A stretch of 64,000 nt of DNA. Origin: Methylobacter sp. S3L5C (lineage in GTDB: Bacteria; Pseudomonadota; Gammaproteobacteria; Methylococcales; Methylomonadaceae). The stretch is from positions 1,922,001 to 1,986,000 of the forward strand of contig NZ_CP076024.1 of NCBI RefSeq assembly GCF_022788635.1, written 5' to 3'. The first letter of the stretch is position 1. Each line of letters begins with the position of its first letter. Below are positions 28,693 through 37,476 of this stretch, in pieces. The position numbers and the translations under genes are program-made. The notes under the pieces were generated by a model, which worked only from the letters and a program-made list of their open reading frames with translations, searched no databases and was not told the DNA's origin.

Positions 28693-30171
28693 TTAAGCAC
28701 GGACGCGCTTTCTTAACGAAGTCATTAAGCCAAGCAAGCCTGTACCAAACAACCAGGCAGCTGCAGGAACAGGGACAGCAGATATTTGTTGCGCCTGAAA
28801 GTTAAGGGCCGTATCGGCAACAGCAAATACATAAAATTGGTTGGCACCGGCGAGGCCAGGGACAAAATCATTGTCGTTGGCAACATATAATGTGTGGAAC
28901 AATGCGCCGTTGTCATAAATATCCTGACCAAAAGCCAATGCTTCAATCTTGGATGGAACATTGGCACTGTTGATGCCATTGGCATTAAGTTTAGCGGCTA
29001 CGTCAAGAAACAAGGTTTTTGGAATTGCTGCAGCGCCTAATGCCGAAGAGCCAGTCATACCGCTAACTTCAGTTGCACCTGTGAGGTCAATTTTATACAG
29101 CTGTTTGACGACAGCGTTACTGCCATCTCCCAAGCCTTTGCCATCACGCTCATCGATCAAAAACTCATGGTTGTTGATGGCGATAATTTCACTGGCACCT
29201 GAACCGTTTGTTAGTTTATAGGCGTATTCATGAGTCGCTTCGCTTGCGATGTCAATAGTCACAATACGAATGCTTTTACCGCCACCCTCCTGTCCCAACG
29301 CCGCTTGCATGATACCTACCAGCATGGTGCCGTCCGGAGTAATGGCTAAACCTTCCATGCCCTTGTTGGTAACTCGGCCGCTGGTTGTGTTATTAGCTAT
29401 CTCGGTAGCGCCAATCGGATTCAGATTTGCAACGGCCAAATTGGCAGGCAGCGCAAAAGATTTAATGCGCTCACCGGTTGCACGGTCAAACTGGTTGACA
29501 TAAGGACCGTATTCATCGGAAATAAATACGCTCTTGCCGTCATTGGAAACACGTACGCCTTCAGGATCGAAGCGGGCATTGCTGGGGTTTGCTGAAGTGG
29601 AATCAGTTACGCCCAGTGCATTGGCAGAACCATAATTATCAGAACGACCGGTGAAATAATTGGTGTTGTTGGTTGTATTCAGTATTGGTGCGCCGGAACC
29701 TAAGGGAGCGCCATTTATTTGGTTACCCAAGCCTGCACCAGTGCCATAATTTAGCGTTGTGGCGCTAGACAACAAAGTGGTTGCTGTTAATGTTGGCGTA
29801 AGGTTATAAGCCAAACCAGTACCTGATGTATTGGCAGTTAAATCCAGAGTTATGGTATGGAAACGTGCAATATAAGAAGATGTGTCGTCTATTTGGCTGT
29901 TGTACGCCGTTGCATTAGGTCCGCGATCTGGCGTCGCAATAAAAGTATTTCCGCCTGCGTAAGCAAGTCCGGAACCGATACCACCCAGGAAATTACCTGC
30001 TATACCGTTTTCAAGCAAGCCTGTTAAGCCTGACAAATCGGTATTAACGCCGGCAGAACTGCCACTCAAGCTGCCAATAGCGATTAATTGGCCTGACGTT
30101 ATTGCTGCATGCGCTGAAGTAGCGGCACAAAGTGAGGCTATGATAGCCGAAAGTAACAGTTTTTTATGCAT
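28693..30171 (-). CDS. Esterase-like, phytase-family protein with CTERM signal
   Basis: 492 residues. A signal peptide (LLSAIIASLCAATSAHA) precedes a beta-propeller-like domain of the family called esterase-like activity of phytase. Typical blocks are FIATPDRGPNA, DPEGVRVSNDGKSVFISDEYGPYV, NKGMEGLAITPDGTMLVGIM and EFLIDERDGKG. The C-terminus is VPVPAAAWLFGTGLLGL followed by KRVRA, an exosortase sorting signal. It is probably an exported, surface-attached phosphoesterase-like protein; activity is not shown. A probable c-di-GMP-I riboswitch occupies its leader. AGGA stands upstream of the ATG. Confidence 0.85.
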   Translation of the reverse strand: MHKKLLLSAIIASLCAATSAHAAITSGQLIAIGSLSGSSAGVNTDLSGLTGLLENGIAGNFLGGIGSGLAYAGGNTFIATPDRGPNATAYNSQIDDTSSYIARFHTITLDLTANTSGTGLAYNLTPTLTATTLLSSATTLNYGTGAGLGNQINGAPLGSGAPILNTTNNTNYFTGRSDNYGSANALGVTDSTSANPSNARFDPEGVRVSNDGKSVFISDEYGPYVNQFDRATGERIKSFALPANLAVANLNPIGATEIANNTTSGRVTNKGMEGLAITPDGTMLVGIMQAALGQEGGGKSIRIVTIDIASEATHEYAYKLTNGSGASEIIAINNHEFLIDERDGKGLGDGSNAVVKQLYKIDLTGATEVSGMTGSSALGAAAIPKTLFLDVAAKLNANGINSANVPSKIEALAFGQDIYDNGALFHTLYVANDNDFVPGLAGANQFYVFAVADTALNFQAQQISAVPVPAAAWLFGTGLLGLMTSLRKRVRA

Positions 30172-30210
30172 CGTAAATCCTAAAAGGTTTGTAAGCGTGG
30201 GATACTCAAT

Positions 30211-30292
30211 TAGGTGGTAACCCGGCTATCTCGTCTTTTAGACCCGCAGTTTTCTGTCCCCGCTTCACAACGGGTTTAGCTTTGACACAAAC
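30211..30292 (-). promoter_or_regulatory. Probable cyclic-di-GMP-I (GEMM) riboswitch
   Basis: Read on the minus strand, the leader of the phytase-family gene carries the conserved GEMM 3' block (TAGCCGGGTTACC). Upstream of it is a P2 hairpin CCCGTT-GTGA-AGCGGG capped by a GNRA tetraloop and preceded by CTAAA, then GGGGACAGAAAACTGC as the P2-P3 junction and a P3 arm. This order (CAAA-P2 with GNRA loop-GGACxxAAA-P3-GCCGGGTTACC) is that of the c-di-GMP-I class. The switch ends about 40 bases before the start codon, so it could act on translation or termination. The exact P1 pairing was not resolved by eye. Confidence 0.65.
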
Positions 30293-30311
30293 TTTATTTT
30301 GACAGACAGTT

Positions 30312-30329
30312 ATGTCATTTTAATGACAT
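30312..30329. promoter_or_regulatory. 8-bp palindrome between divergent CTERM genes
   Basis: ATGTCATT and AATGACAT are separated by two T. It stands in the 513-bp region between the phytase-family gene and the PhoX-like gene, just upstream of the riboswitch, and could be a regulator site for either. Apart from the riboswitch, the rest of this region is AT-rich with no other clear signal beyond a TCCGGT/ACCGGA hairpin near 30630-30650. Confidence 0.35.
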
Positions 30330-31182
30330 GAAATTACAAATTTACGGCATCAATTAAGAGAGCATAGATGCTTGATAAAAAGACAAAAATTAACACTGCT
30401 TACGACTAAGCACGATAAATTATCCAGGCTTGGTAAAGTATTGAGCTCTAAAAAACCCCAAGATTTTGTATCAAAAAAATTACAATTTTGTTTAGATTTG
30501 GTCTTAATGTAATACATGTGTATCTCATGTGTATTTCATACTTATGTTATTGAATAAATGGCTTTATTTAATAATATAGTTTTTATATGTCTTTAATGCT
30601 GCTGTCATTTTTCTTCGGTATAAACTATTTTCCGGTTAATAGTTACCGGACATACTCAATAATTTTATTAGCCAGGAAAAGACCATGTTTAAAATGAGAA
30701 AATCTGTTGCAGCTGTTGCTGCAATATTGGCTGGTATGCCTTTGATGGCATCCGCTGTTACAGGCCCCAGCACGACTACAGCGCCTTATCTGCTTCCATT
30801 GGCTACTGCTCCAGGTTGGGCAGTAACTTCAATCCTGACTACTGGAAACGTAGTGGGTGGTTATACTATGGGCGGTCTTCCTGACGGTTTAGGTGCTTTT
30901 GATAACAATGATGGTACTTTTACCGTATTGATGAATCATGAGTGGAATAATACTGTCGGTTCTGCGCACACGCACAATCCTGATGCGACTAAAGGCGGTG
31001 CTTATGTGTCTAAATGGGTCATTGATAAAGCTACTTTAGCCGTACAAAGCGGTGGGGATTTGATCACTAAAGTTTATGGTTGGGATAACGGATTTCAACA
31101 ATCACAGGCAGTTTCTAATCTGACTACTACGTTTAGTCGTTTCTGCTCTGCCGACCTGCCTGCTGCGAGCGCTTTGTTTAAT

Positions 31183-32114
31183 AGACATCTTTCCTAAATA
31201 CAGCCATAGCGTAAGTTAACAAGAGCAGCCACTAAATTCCATGTCAAGGAGTAATGCTTGTGTTTGCCCCGATAAACATCTTTGGCAATCCTGAAAATTT
31301 TGCATCGGCGATTAACATGCTCAATAAAAATACGCTGTTTTGATAGTGCCTTATTATCGGCTTTGTCTTCTGCCGAAAGCGGTTGGCCTTTTTTCTTTTT
31401 AACCGGTAGAGTCGAGTTCTGATGGTGTTTCTTTATCCCTTGGTATCCGGAATCCGCCAACAACAGGGCATCAGGATGTAACAATAGACGGCTATCTTTG
31501 AAGATCGAAAAATCATGCTGTTGACCTTTACCTATCACTACGGAGAGTATAGTCATCGTCAATAGGCAGATCACGAGTTGGACTTTGATCGTGTGGCGTT
31601 TTTTTTCCTGAAAAGTACGCTTTCTGGTTTTTAACAGGGCGCTCGATAGGCTGCTCCGAAACATCAATGACCACGGTAGCTGCGGGATCTTCCAACAGTG
31701 CTTTGCGGTTGGGCAGTTTTTCGATTTTGATCAATAGTCTTACAGTGCGAGTATAGATTTTATGGCAATACGATTCGCTGATGTCGAAGACCGCAGCCAG
31801 ATTTATCAACGTCGGATAGTGACGAAGATAATAGAGTGTCAGTAACAAGCGGTCTTCCAAAGCCATCTTGGAGTCTTTTCGTCCCCGTCTAGTCAGTGGA
31901 TTAAGGACTTTTTGTTCGTCCAGGTAAGTCACCAGCTTACCGTGAAGATGCAGAAAATCTTCTGGTGACAGGCCGACAGTCCTTAAAAATTCTTCAGGCT
32001 TGTGTCTTGGCAATTGGGCATAAGGAGTCATGGCTATCCGTGTTTTCAGAGGTAGATCGCTATTTTAACCCTATCAAAGCCAAATTCTATGTCAATTATT
32101 TAGGAAAGATGTCT
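31183..32114 (-). mobile_element. IS5-family insertion sequence, 932 bp
   Basis: The element has perfect 18-bp terminal inverted repeats (left 31183-31200, AGACATCTTTCCTAAATA; right 32097-32114) and is flanked by a 3-bp duplication AAT at 31180-31182 and 32115-32117. It carries a transposase in two overlapping frames on the minus strand. Size, short direct repeat and transposase type fit the IS5 family. It sits inside the PhoX-like gene in opposite orientation. Confidence 0.95.
31194..32031 (-). CDS. IS5-family DDE transposase, two frames
   Basis: The first frame (31528-32031) starts MTPYAQLPRHKPEEFLR and holds a helix-turn-helix-like region (LINLAAVFDISESYCHKI) and the first catalytic Asp in VVIDVSEQPIERP. 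The second frame (reached within 31194-31667) holds the second Asp in LLADSGYQGI and the Glu region RIFIEHVNRRCK. The frames meet at a run of eight A (on the coding strand) after YFSG; moving +1 there gives KKRHTIKVQ and one continuous transposase of about 275 residues. IS5 relatives often use such slippery runs, so the element may be active; a simple inactivating base change cannot be excluded. Confidence 0.85.
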
Positions 32115-33229
32115 AATGTAGCAACAGGTATGGGTACTCAAGCAAAATTGTTCATGACTGGTGAGGAAGGCGGCAGCACGGGTTGGGCACAAGCAACAGT
32201 AGTTACCGGTTTAGACGCTGGCAGCAGTTACACATTGGGTAAATTTAATTTGGCAACCAACGGTTCTGGTGGAACGGCTGTTGGCGGTTGGGAAAATATT
32301 TTAATTAATCCTTTCTCACAGGATAAAACCATTGCCATCGGTACCAACGATGGCGGTACTGGTGTCATGAATAATACGGTTGGTGTGTATGTAGGTACGA
32401 AAACTAATACCGGTTCTGAAGTTGATAAAGCCGGTTTGAATAACGGTAATCTGAAGTTTGTTAATGTTACCGGTAATGCTCTTGAAATCGCTAATGGCAC
32501 TACACGTGCCACCAATATCGTTGATGGTGCGGCGTTTACTTTAAGCGATACGGCGACTACATTTTCTCGCCCTGAAGATGGTACCTGGAGTGCTGATGGT
32601 AGCAAGTTCTGGTTTGTGACTACTGACCAACTCGATAAAACTGAAATTACAGGTCAAACCCAAGTGGGTGCTTCACGTTTATGGGAATTGGATTTTGCGG
32701 ATATTACCAATCCAGAATTGGGCGGTACTATTAAAAAGTTGCTGGATGGTACTGAAGGCCAAATCATGATGGACAACATGACTGTGTCTGCTGATGGCAA
32801 GTCATTGATATTGCAGGAAGATACCGGTAATGCTCCACATAATGCCAAAGTATGGTCTTATGATCTGGCTACAGATTCATTAACCGCTATCTTAAAGCAT
32901 GATGCTTCTTTATTTGGTGATGTGGTTGGAGGTACTGTGGTTGCAGGTTCTGTTACTGCTGATGAAGAATCTTCAGGTGTTATTGACGTATCTGCTATTT
33001 TGGGTTACGACGCATTTTTGATGGTTACTCAAAATCACAAGTCTTCTACCAATCCGTTGTTGGTTGAAGGTGGTCAGTTACAACTGGTTACTGCGCCAGC
33101 AGCAGTTCCGGTTCCAGCAGCAGCTTGGTTGTTCGGTTCTGCAATTATGGGCTTTTTGGGTTTTACACGTCGTAATAAAAAAAGCTAAATTGTCTCAGGT
33201 TTAAGCCCGGCAACTGGGTGCCTTAACAA

Positions 33230-33264
33230 AAGCGGCGACAAGGCAATCTTGTCGCCGCTTTTTC
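33230..33264 (+). terminator. Strong terminator after the PhoX-like gene
   Basis: AAGCGGCGACAAG and CTTGTCGCCGCTT form a perfect 13-bp stem with a 5-nt loop, followed by TTTTTC. The symmetry would also suit the minus strand. Confidence 0.9.
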
Positions 33265-33316
33265 TATTTTTAGCTAAGAAATCTTTACTTAATTATTAAT
33301 GATTCTCGGGATAAAT

Positions 33317-33377
33317 TGAATGTGTTTATTCCTTTCGCAGTCCGCTTGTCGAATCATGAGCGAAATAAACACATTCA
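33317..33377. repeat. 14-bp inverted repeat with 33-bp loop
   Basis: TGAATGTGTTTATT and AATAAACACATTCA are perfect inverted repeats separated by 33 bases. The structure lies between the terminator of the PhoX-like gene and the oxygenase gene. It could be a leader RNA hairpin or the remains of a small mobile element. Confidence 0.6.
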
Positions 33378-33465
33378 GGTGCACATACTTTTCGGGGTCA
33401 CAACTCGATCATAAATTCCGTAAAGGTGACCGCGCGAATTACATCACTGACTTTGGAAATATTCT

Positions 33466-34095
33466 ATGAGCACTCTCAAGCTGCAAGGTATGCAACCGCT
33501 ATTTTATTCACCACTGACTGTTTTTGAGATAGAAAGCGCCCAAGCGCTTAACTCTCAACTACTATCAGAAATCGGAACTTTACATGAAGGTTCATCGGGG
33601 ATGGCGCGCAGTAACTGGCGAGGCTGGCACTCCGATGATGATTTTTTTATGCGTAGCGAACCGGGTTTTCAGGCTTTGCGTAAGCATATTGTGGAAGCGA
33701 TTCAACTGGCTACCAAAAATGTCTCACCCGGTTTTGACTTTCCGCTCTATAGCCTTCAGGCCGAGGGCTGGGTTAATGTACTGGGTCTCGGCGGCCTTAA
33801 TACGCCGCATGATCATCCTAACTGGACTTGGTCCGGCTCCTACTATGTCAGTGTGCCCGAAGGCGATAAAGACCTGAGCGGTAGTATCGAATTTTTTGAT
33901 ACTCGCACCAATGTTCGTACCTTGGCAGTGGATGGTGCAGCCTGCTTTGCCAGTAAATTTATTATGAAGCCGAAAGCCGGTATGTTGTTGATATTTCCGT
34001 CTTATTTGCGGCATTGGGTTTATCCCAACGAAAGTGAAGAAGATCGCATATCGATTGCTTTTAATGCCCGCTTTGCGAAAACGGTTCGCTCTTAA
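33466..34095 (+). CDS. TIGR02466-type putative 2OG-Fe(II) oxygenase
   Basis: 209 residues. The double-stranded beta-helix fold of iron/2-oxoglutarate oxygenases is suggested by HDHPNWTWSGSYYV with His115 and His117, LRHWVYPNESEEDRISIAFN with His183 and Arg194, and SNWRGWHSDDDF near the start. These fit the family described as TIGR02466, whose substrate is not established. If Fe is bound, His117 or His115 and His183 are the likely ligands. No neighbour explains its role; it stands alone between terminators. GGAAAT lies upstream of the ATG. Confidence 0.8.
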   Translation: MSTLKLQGMQPLFYSPLTVFEIESAQALNSQLLSEIGTLHEGSSGMARSNWRGWHSDDDFFMRSEPGFQALRKHIVEAIQLATKNVSPGFDFPLYSLQAEGWVNVLGLGGLNTPHDHPNWTWSGSYYVSVPEGDKDLSGSIEFFDTRTNVRTLAVDGAACFASKFIMKPKAGMLLIFPSYLRHWVYPNESEEDRISIAFNARFAKTVRS

Positions 34096-34201
34096 TATTT
34101 TGGCGATCAATTATCTGCCTGATTGCCCATTCTTTTTATAAAAAAGGACAATCAGGATTTTTAACCGAAAATCAATCGACTGATTGATACATCAAACCTG
34201 C

Positions 34202-34594
34202 CTATTTGTCGGTGATAACGTCGACATCCATACGGCTACGTTTTACACAGACCGCATAGTTTTCATCCATATTTTCTGTTCCTTGGGTTTTTTGTAGGCA
34301 ATCTGTTGAAACTTTTAGATATTCAGTGGGATCTGCATGCGTAATCGGCCATCCCTCATGCTTCATACAGTCGACAAAGGTATTTGCATCGTGGCCGATT
34401 GGCATCTCGATAACAATTTGTGTTCCTCCCGTAGGAACGTTAATCTTCGTTTTTTGCGTGGTTGATTGGTTGCATGTTAATGCATCTGAAAAATAACCGA
34501 TATTATTATTCGGGGCATTTTCAGAGACTGATTGGTTGTTGGTACACCCTGAAAGTAATATTGCTGACAAAAGCAACGCGGGTAAGTTAATCAT
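34202..34594 (-). CDS. Small putative lipoprotein
   Basis: 130 residues, not recognised. The signal peptide ends in a lipobox LLSGC with the lipid Cys at about position 17. The mature part has five more cysteines (LTCNQS, VDCMKHEGW, TDCLQK, AVCVK), so disulfides are likely in the periplasm. No homologous domain is known to me. It is convergent with the oxygenase gene and divergent from the small DNA-binding-like gene. Function unknown. Confidence 0.65.
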   Translation of the reverse strand: MINLPALLLSAILLSGCTNNQSVSENAPNNNIGYFSDALTCNQSTTQKTKINVPTGGTQIVIEMPIGHDANTFVDCMKHEGWPITHADPTEYLKVSTDCLQKTQGTENMDENYAVCVKRSRMDVDVITDK

Positions 34595-34827
34595 GAATCA
34601 CCTTTATCTACTGGCCAAGATTGTTGTTGAAAGGGGCATTTAATATCAGGCTTGAGTATATTTTATAGTGCCTGTTTTTCCTATAGATATTAGCTCAAAT
34701 AGCCTGATGAGATTCTATTAACACAGTCGATAATCAAAGTGTTGGACTTTGAGGTTGCCGAGAATAGATGCTGTTGTAGGTTTTCTATTGTCGGACAGCC
34801 TCCTTGTTAGGCAGTCATAGACAAAAT

Positions 34828-34842
34828 ACTGTTTAAAACAGT
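34828..34842. promoter_or_regulatory. Palindromic operator candidate
   Basis: ACTGTTT and AAACAGT flank a single A, giving a 15-bp near-perfect palindrome 50 bases before the start of the next gene. Two further half sites follow (TACTGTTT near 34855 and GAACAGTAA near 34871). The cluster overlaps a likely promoter region (TATAAACGGTATATACTG) and suggests autoregulation. Confidence 0.5.
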
Positions 34843-34891
34843 ATAAACGGTATATACTGTTTTTTTTATTGAACAGTAAGAGGAATTTATA

Positions 34892-35308
34892 ATGAGTGCA
34901 ACAAAGCAGAAAGCAAAAAAAACAATAGCAGAATCCGTTGAAATTGAGCTGCCAATAGAGAACATAACGAATAAAAAAGCCTCTAAAAAGCCGACAGTTG
35001 AAAAATCAAATGTGACTGTTGAGGTAATTGAAGTCGAAGTTGATGAAAAAGGAGATATTAAAAAGAAAAAAAATCCTAAAGTAAAAGTGATCAGGGATAG
35101 TTTTTCATTTCCGGAAGAGGATTATCTAAAAATTTCAGAGCTTAAGAAAACCTGCCTGGCAGCAGGAATTAATGTCAAGAAGGGCGAGATTCTTCGTGCC
35201 GGACTACATTTACTGACCCAATTAACCTTGGATGATCTTAAAAGTGTTATTGAGCAAGTCGAAAAAGTGCAAACCGGTCGACCAGCCTCATCAAAAATTT
35301 ATCGATAA
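34892..35308 (+). CDS. Small basic protein with a ribbon-helix-helix-like end
   Basis: 138 residues. The first 65 are lysine- and glutamate-rich and probably disordered (KAKKTIAES, KKKKNPKVKV). The second part has a conserved-looking block: RDSFSFPEEDYLKISELKKT, then GINVKKGEILRAGLHLL and a final VQTGRP. The beta-strand plus two helices pattern suggests a DNA-binding fold of the ribbon-helix-helix kind; this is inference. Repeated ACAGTA palindromes stand in its promoter. AGAGGAA gives a good ribosome site. It might be a nucleoid-type or plasmid-type regulator. Confidence 0.6.
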   Translation: MSATKQKAKKTIAESVEIELPIENITNKKASKKPTVEKSNVTVEVIEVEVDEKGDIKKKKNPKVKVIRDSFSFPEEDYLKISELKKTCLAAGINVKKGEILRAGLHLLTQLTLDDLKSVIEQVEKVQTGRPASSKIYR

Positions 35309-35525
35309 AAACATTGCTGTAAACTCATACTTTCTTCAAGCCCGAGTATTTCAATAATGTGATGCTTGGGCTATTGACGGGTAAATTGTCTTCGTAAACA
35401 AACTGTCACCGTTGATGTCTTTTAATACGACTATCGACTGTAGTTTTGATAAAGTTACGACGAGATTTTTTACAGTCATTTAATAAAAATACAAGCTCTG
35501 AATCAGTGACTCAGATTTTTTATTA

Positions 35526-35686
35526 AACTCGATGTTCAAGTTTTTTTAGCTTGACTGAGACGAACCCAGATAAATCAAAGTCTTTTCCTTAATAGACTCA
35601 AGTGCCACATGATCTTAATCATGACTGTAAGGCTCGATTCAACGGGCTTCTCTAAAATCAAGAATTAAAAACTTGAACATCGAGTT
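35526..35686. mobile_element. MITE-like element with 20-bp perfect ends
   Basis: AACTCGATGTTCAAGTTTTT at 35526-35545 is exactly repeated in inverse at 35667-35686, and both ends abut TTAA. The 121-bp interior has no open frame. A diverged relative with similar ends occurs at 60947-61222. The remainder of the 569-bp gap (35309-35877) shows no gene. Confidence 0.65.
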
Positions 35687-35818
35687 AAAGCAATATTACT
35701 TTGTTGGTTGGCAAAAAATCTCCTATTACTATCAATTAGGATGTCGAAGATATTGGCTATAATCAAGCCGGATTCGTATAGTAGCGTTAGATACTCAATA
35801 ACATGGGCTGATAGAAGT

Positions 35819-35850
35819 TAAAAAAAATGCGCCATCTAGGCGCATTTTTT
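35819..35850 (-). terminator. Terminator after the porin gene
   Basis: TGCGCC and GGCGCA form a stem with a short loop, with runs of A on one side and T on the other, so it can work in both directions. It lies 28 bases after the porin stop on the minus strand. Confidence 0.85.
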
Positions 35851-35877
35851 TGAAAGAATTTTCAGGTGAGTGCAGAT

Positions 35878-37305
35878 TTAAAAAGTAACGGTAAAATCGT
35901 TGGAGAATAAAAACTGCGCAGTCTTGCCGTCGGCGAAAGTACCAGGAGTGCCATTGGCTCCATCTACCCAATCGTAGCGGATATTGGGACGTAAATTTAG
36001 CCATTTGGTGGGTTTCCAATTTAAGCCCGCAGTGACTTCGTAATAACTGGCAGCATTACAGGCAGCAACGCTACCTGGGGCGGCATAACTGTAACCTGAG
36101 CTGTTGGTAGCTGCGCCTACACGTCCTGGAGAGCAGACCCGAAGTCCGTTCTGATCACGGAACCATTCAGCCCGTACACCTACGGATAAGTTGTCTTTGA
36201 GGTCATAGTATAAATGCGAGTTGATACCATACCATTGTGCATCTACGTCATTCGGTGTCGCAGTAGCAAAGTTGTAAACATTATTGGCAAAACCGTGATC
36301 ATGTTGCAAGATCAAGTGGGTTTTATCAGTAATGTTATGTTTTAAAACGATGCTGTATAGTGCAAAGGCGCTGCTATTTTGCTCTGAAGTTGCGCTATAG
36401 GTACCACTGATATTAGCAGAGGTTCCCTTGTCGTCGCTGGTCCAGGTTGTGCCAAATAGTCCGCCCCAGTTACCCAGTTGTTTATTCCAACCGCCATCAA
36501 AGCCACCGGTAGCGCTACCGGTGATTGCACCGCCCATAACCCCCCAATTTTTGTCAACGGCATAGTTACCCATAAAACCGGTATGTGTAAACGGTTCGCC
36601 ATATTGCATGGTATAGGCATGCGAGTAGAAAAAGTTATCAGCAGCCGGTACGGTTTCATAACCGATGGGCGTGTAAAAATGACCCGCCTTAACATTTAGG
36701 CCGTTACCGATAGGCACATAAGCTTCGCCATAAGCTTGAGGCAGTGCCATGCCGTAGAAGCGATTGCCCGCTGTACCATTAAGATTAAGATCCCAATTGC
36801 TCCGGCTTTTTGCTTCGCCTGAATTGATATCAAATGCCGGAACACCATAAGCCTGGGTAAAAACTGCGTCTGTACCGTACATAAAATCGAAACGTCCACC
36901 AAAAGACCACTTATCGCCTTCGGTCGCTACAGCACGTTGCACAAACAGATTTAACTGATTCATCTGAAATTCGCTAGAGCGATCTCCAAAAGTAACCGGG
37001 CCATTAAAGCCATTAGATGGATCATTTGCATTGTAGGTAATACCTGCATTGCTCGAACCGCCTACAGTGATATCATTATTTTTTAAAAATTTGCTCTCAT
37101 TGATATCATATTTTGTCAGTGCGGCAATCATGCCTTTTGTTTCTACTATATTATATTGCTCAGCTTTTGCATTAACGTCGGCATCTGACATCTCTGCAGT
37201 CGCTTCTTGTATGGCGTAGGCGTTAGTGGCGCCCATCGTTATTGATAAAAGACCACCTGCAGCTACGATAATCATCGGGTTTTTGCGTTTAGGTATGTTT
37301 TTCAT
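35878..37305 (-). CDS. BBP2-type outer-membrane porin
   Basis: 475 residues. A signal peptide (MIIVAAGGLLSITMGATNAYA region) is followed by a short helical stretch and then amphipathic beta strands: MNQLNLFVQRAV, WSFGGRFDFMYGTDA, GLNVKAGHFYTPIGYE, HLYYDLKDNLSVGVRAEWFR, ending LFSNDFTVTF with the terminal Phe usual for outer-membrane barrels. GHFYTPIGYE and the TMQYGEPFTHTG segment match the putative beta-barrel porin-2 family. The leader carries a sigma-54 promoter and an NtrC-like site, so uptake of a nitrogen source across the outer membrane is a reasonable inference. It is divergent from glnA. Confidence 0.85.
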   Translation of the reverse strand: MKNIPKRKNPMIIVAAGGLLSITMGATNAYAIQEATAEMSDADVNAKAEQYNIVETKGMIAALTKYDINESKFLKNNDITVGGSSNAGITYNANDPSNGFNGPVTFGDRSSEFQMNQLNLFVQRAVATEGDKWSFGGRFDFMYGTDAVFTQAYGVPAFDINSGEAKSRSNWDLNLNGTAGNRFYGMALPQAYGEAYVPIGNGLNVKAGHFYTPIGYETVPAADNFFYSHAYTMQYGEPFTHTGFMGNYAVDKNWGVMGGAITGSATGGFDGGWNKQLGNWGGLFGTTWTSDDKGTSANISGTYSATSEQNSSAFALYSIVLKHNITDKTHLILQHDHGFANNVYNFATATPNDVDAQWYGINSHLYYDLKDNLSVGVRAEWFRDQNGLRVCSPGRVGAATNSSGYSYAAPGSVAACNAASYYEVTAGLNWKPTKWLNLRPNIRYDWVDGANGTPGTFADGKTAQFLFSNDFTVTF

Positions 37306-37397
37306 GTTATTTCCTTTTGATTAAGGCTTGGATAAAGGTGTCTTGTTGTTAAATAACAACGTAATGAACCGTTTGGCATACAGCACGATAAAATACT

Positions 37398-37415
37398 AAG
37401 CAGTTACTGTGCCAA
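37398..37415 (-). promoter_or_regulatory. Sigma-54 promoter for the porin gene
   Basis: On the minus strand TTGGCACAGTAACTGCTT has GG and GC separated by exactly ten bases, matching the -24/-12 consensus TGGCAC-N5-TTGC well. The expected start of transcription is near 37388, leaving a leader of about 80 bases before the porin ATG. Confidence 0.75.
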
Positions 37416-37476
37416 CAAATTATTTTTTTTTAAAACAGTGACTTATAGATTTTAGTTGATTTTTCAGAATATGAAG

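Larger units (their letters stand above)
30685..33188 (+). pseudogene. PhoX-like CTERM protein gene split by an IS element
   Basis: Removing the insertion at 31183-32114 and one AAT copy joins 30685-31182 to 32118-33188 in frame, giving 522 residues. A signal peptide (AAVAAILAGMPLMASA) precedes a DUF839/PhoX alkaline-phosphatase-like domain, with GTFTVLMNHEW, FMTGEEGG, SRPEDGTWSADGSKFW and GQIMMDNMTVSADG. It ends with VPVPAAAWLFGSAIMGF and RRNKK, the sorting signal. As it stands the first half (through ALFN then RHLS stop) keeps the signal peptide but no anchor, and the second half keeps the anchor but no export signal. The two halves carry no other damage, so the insertion looks recent. AGGAAAAG precedes the ATG. 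Confidence 0.88.
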
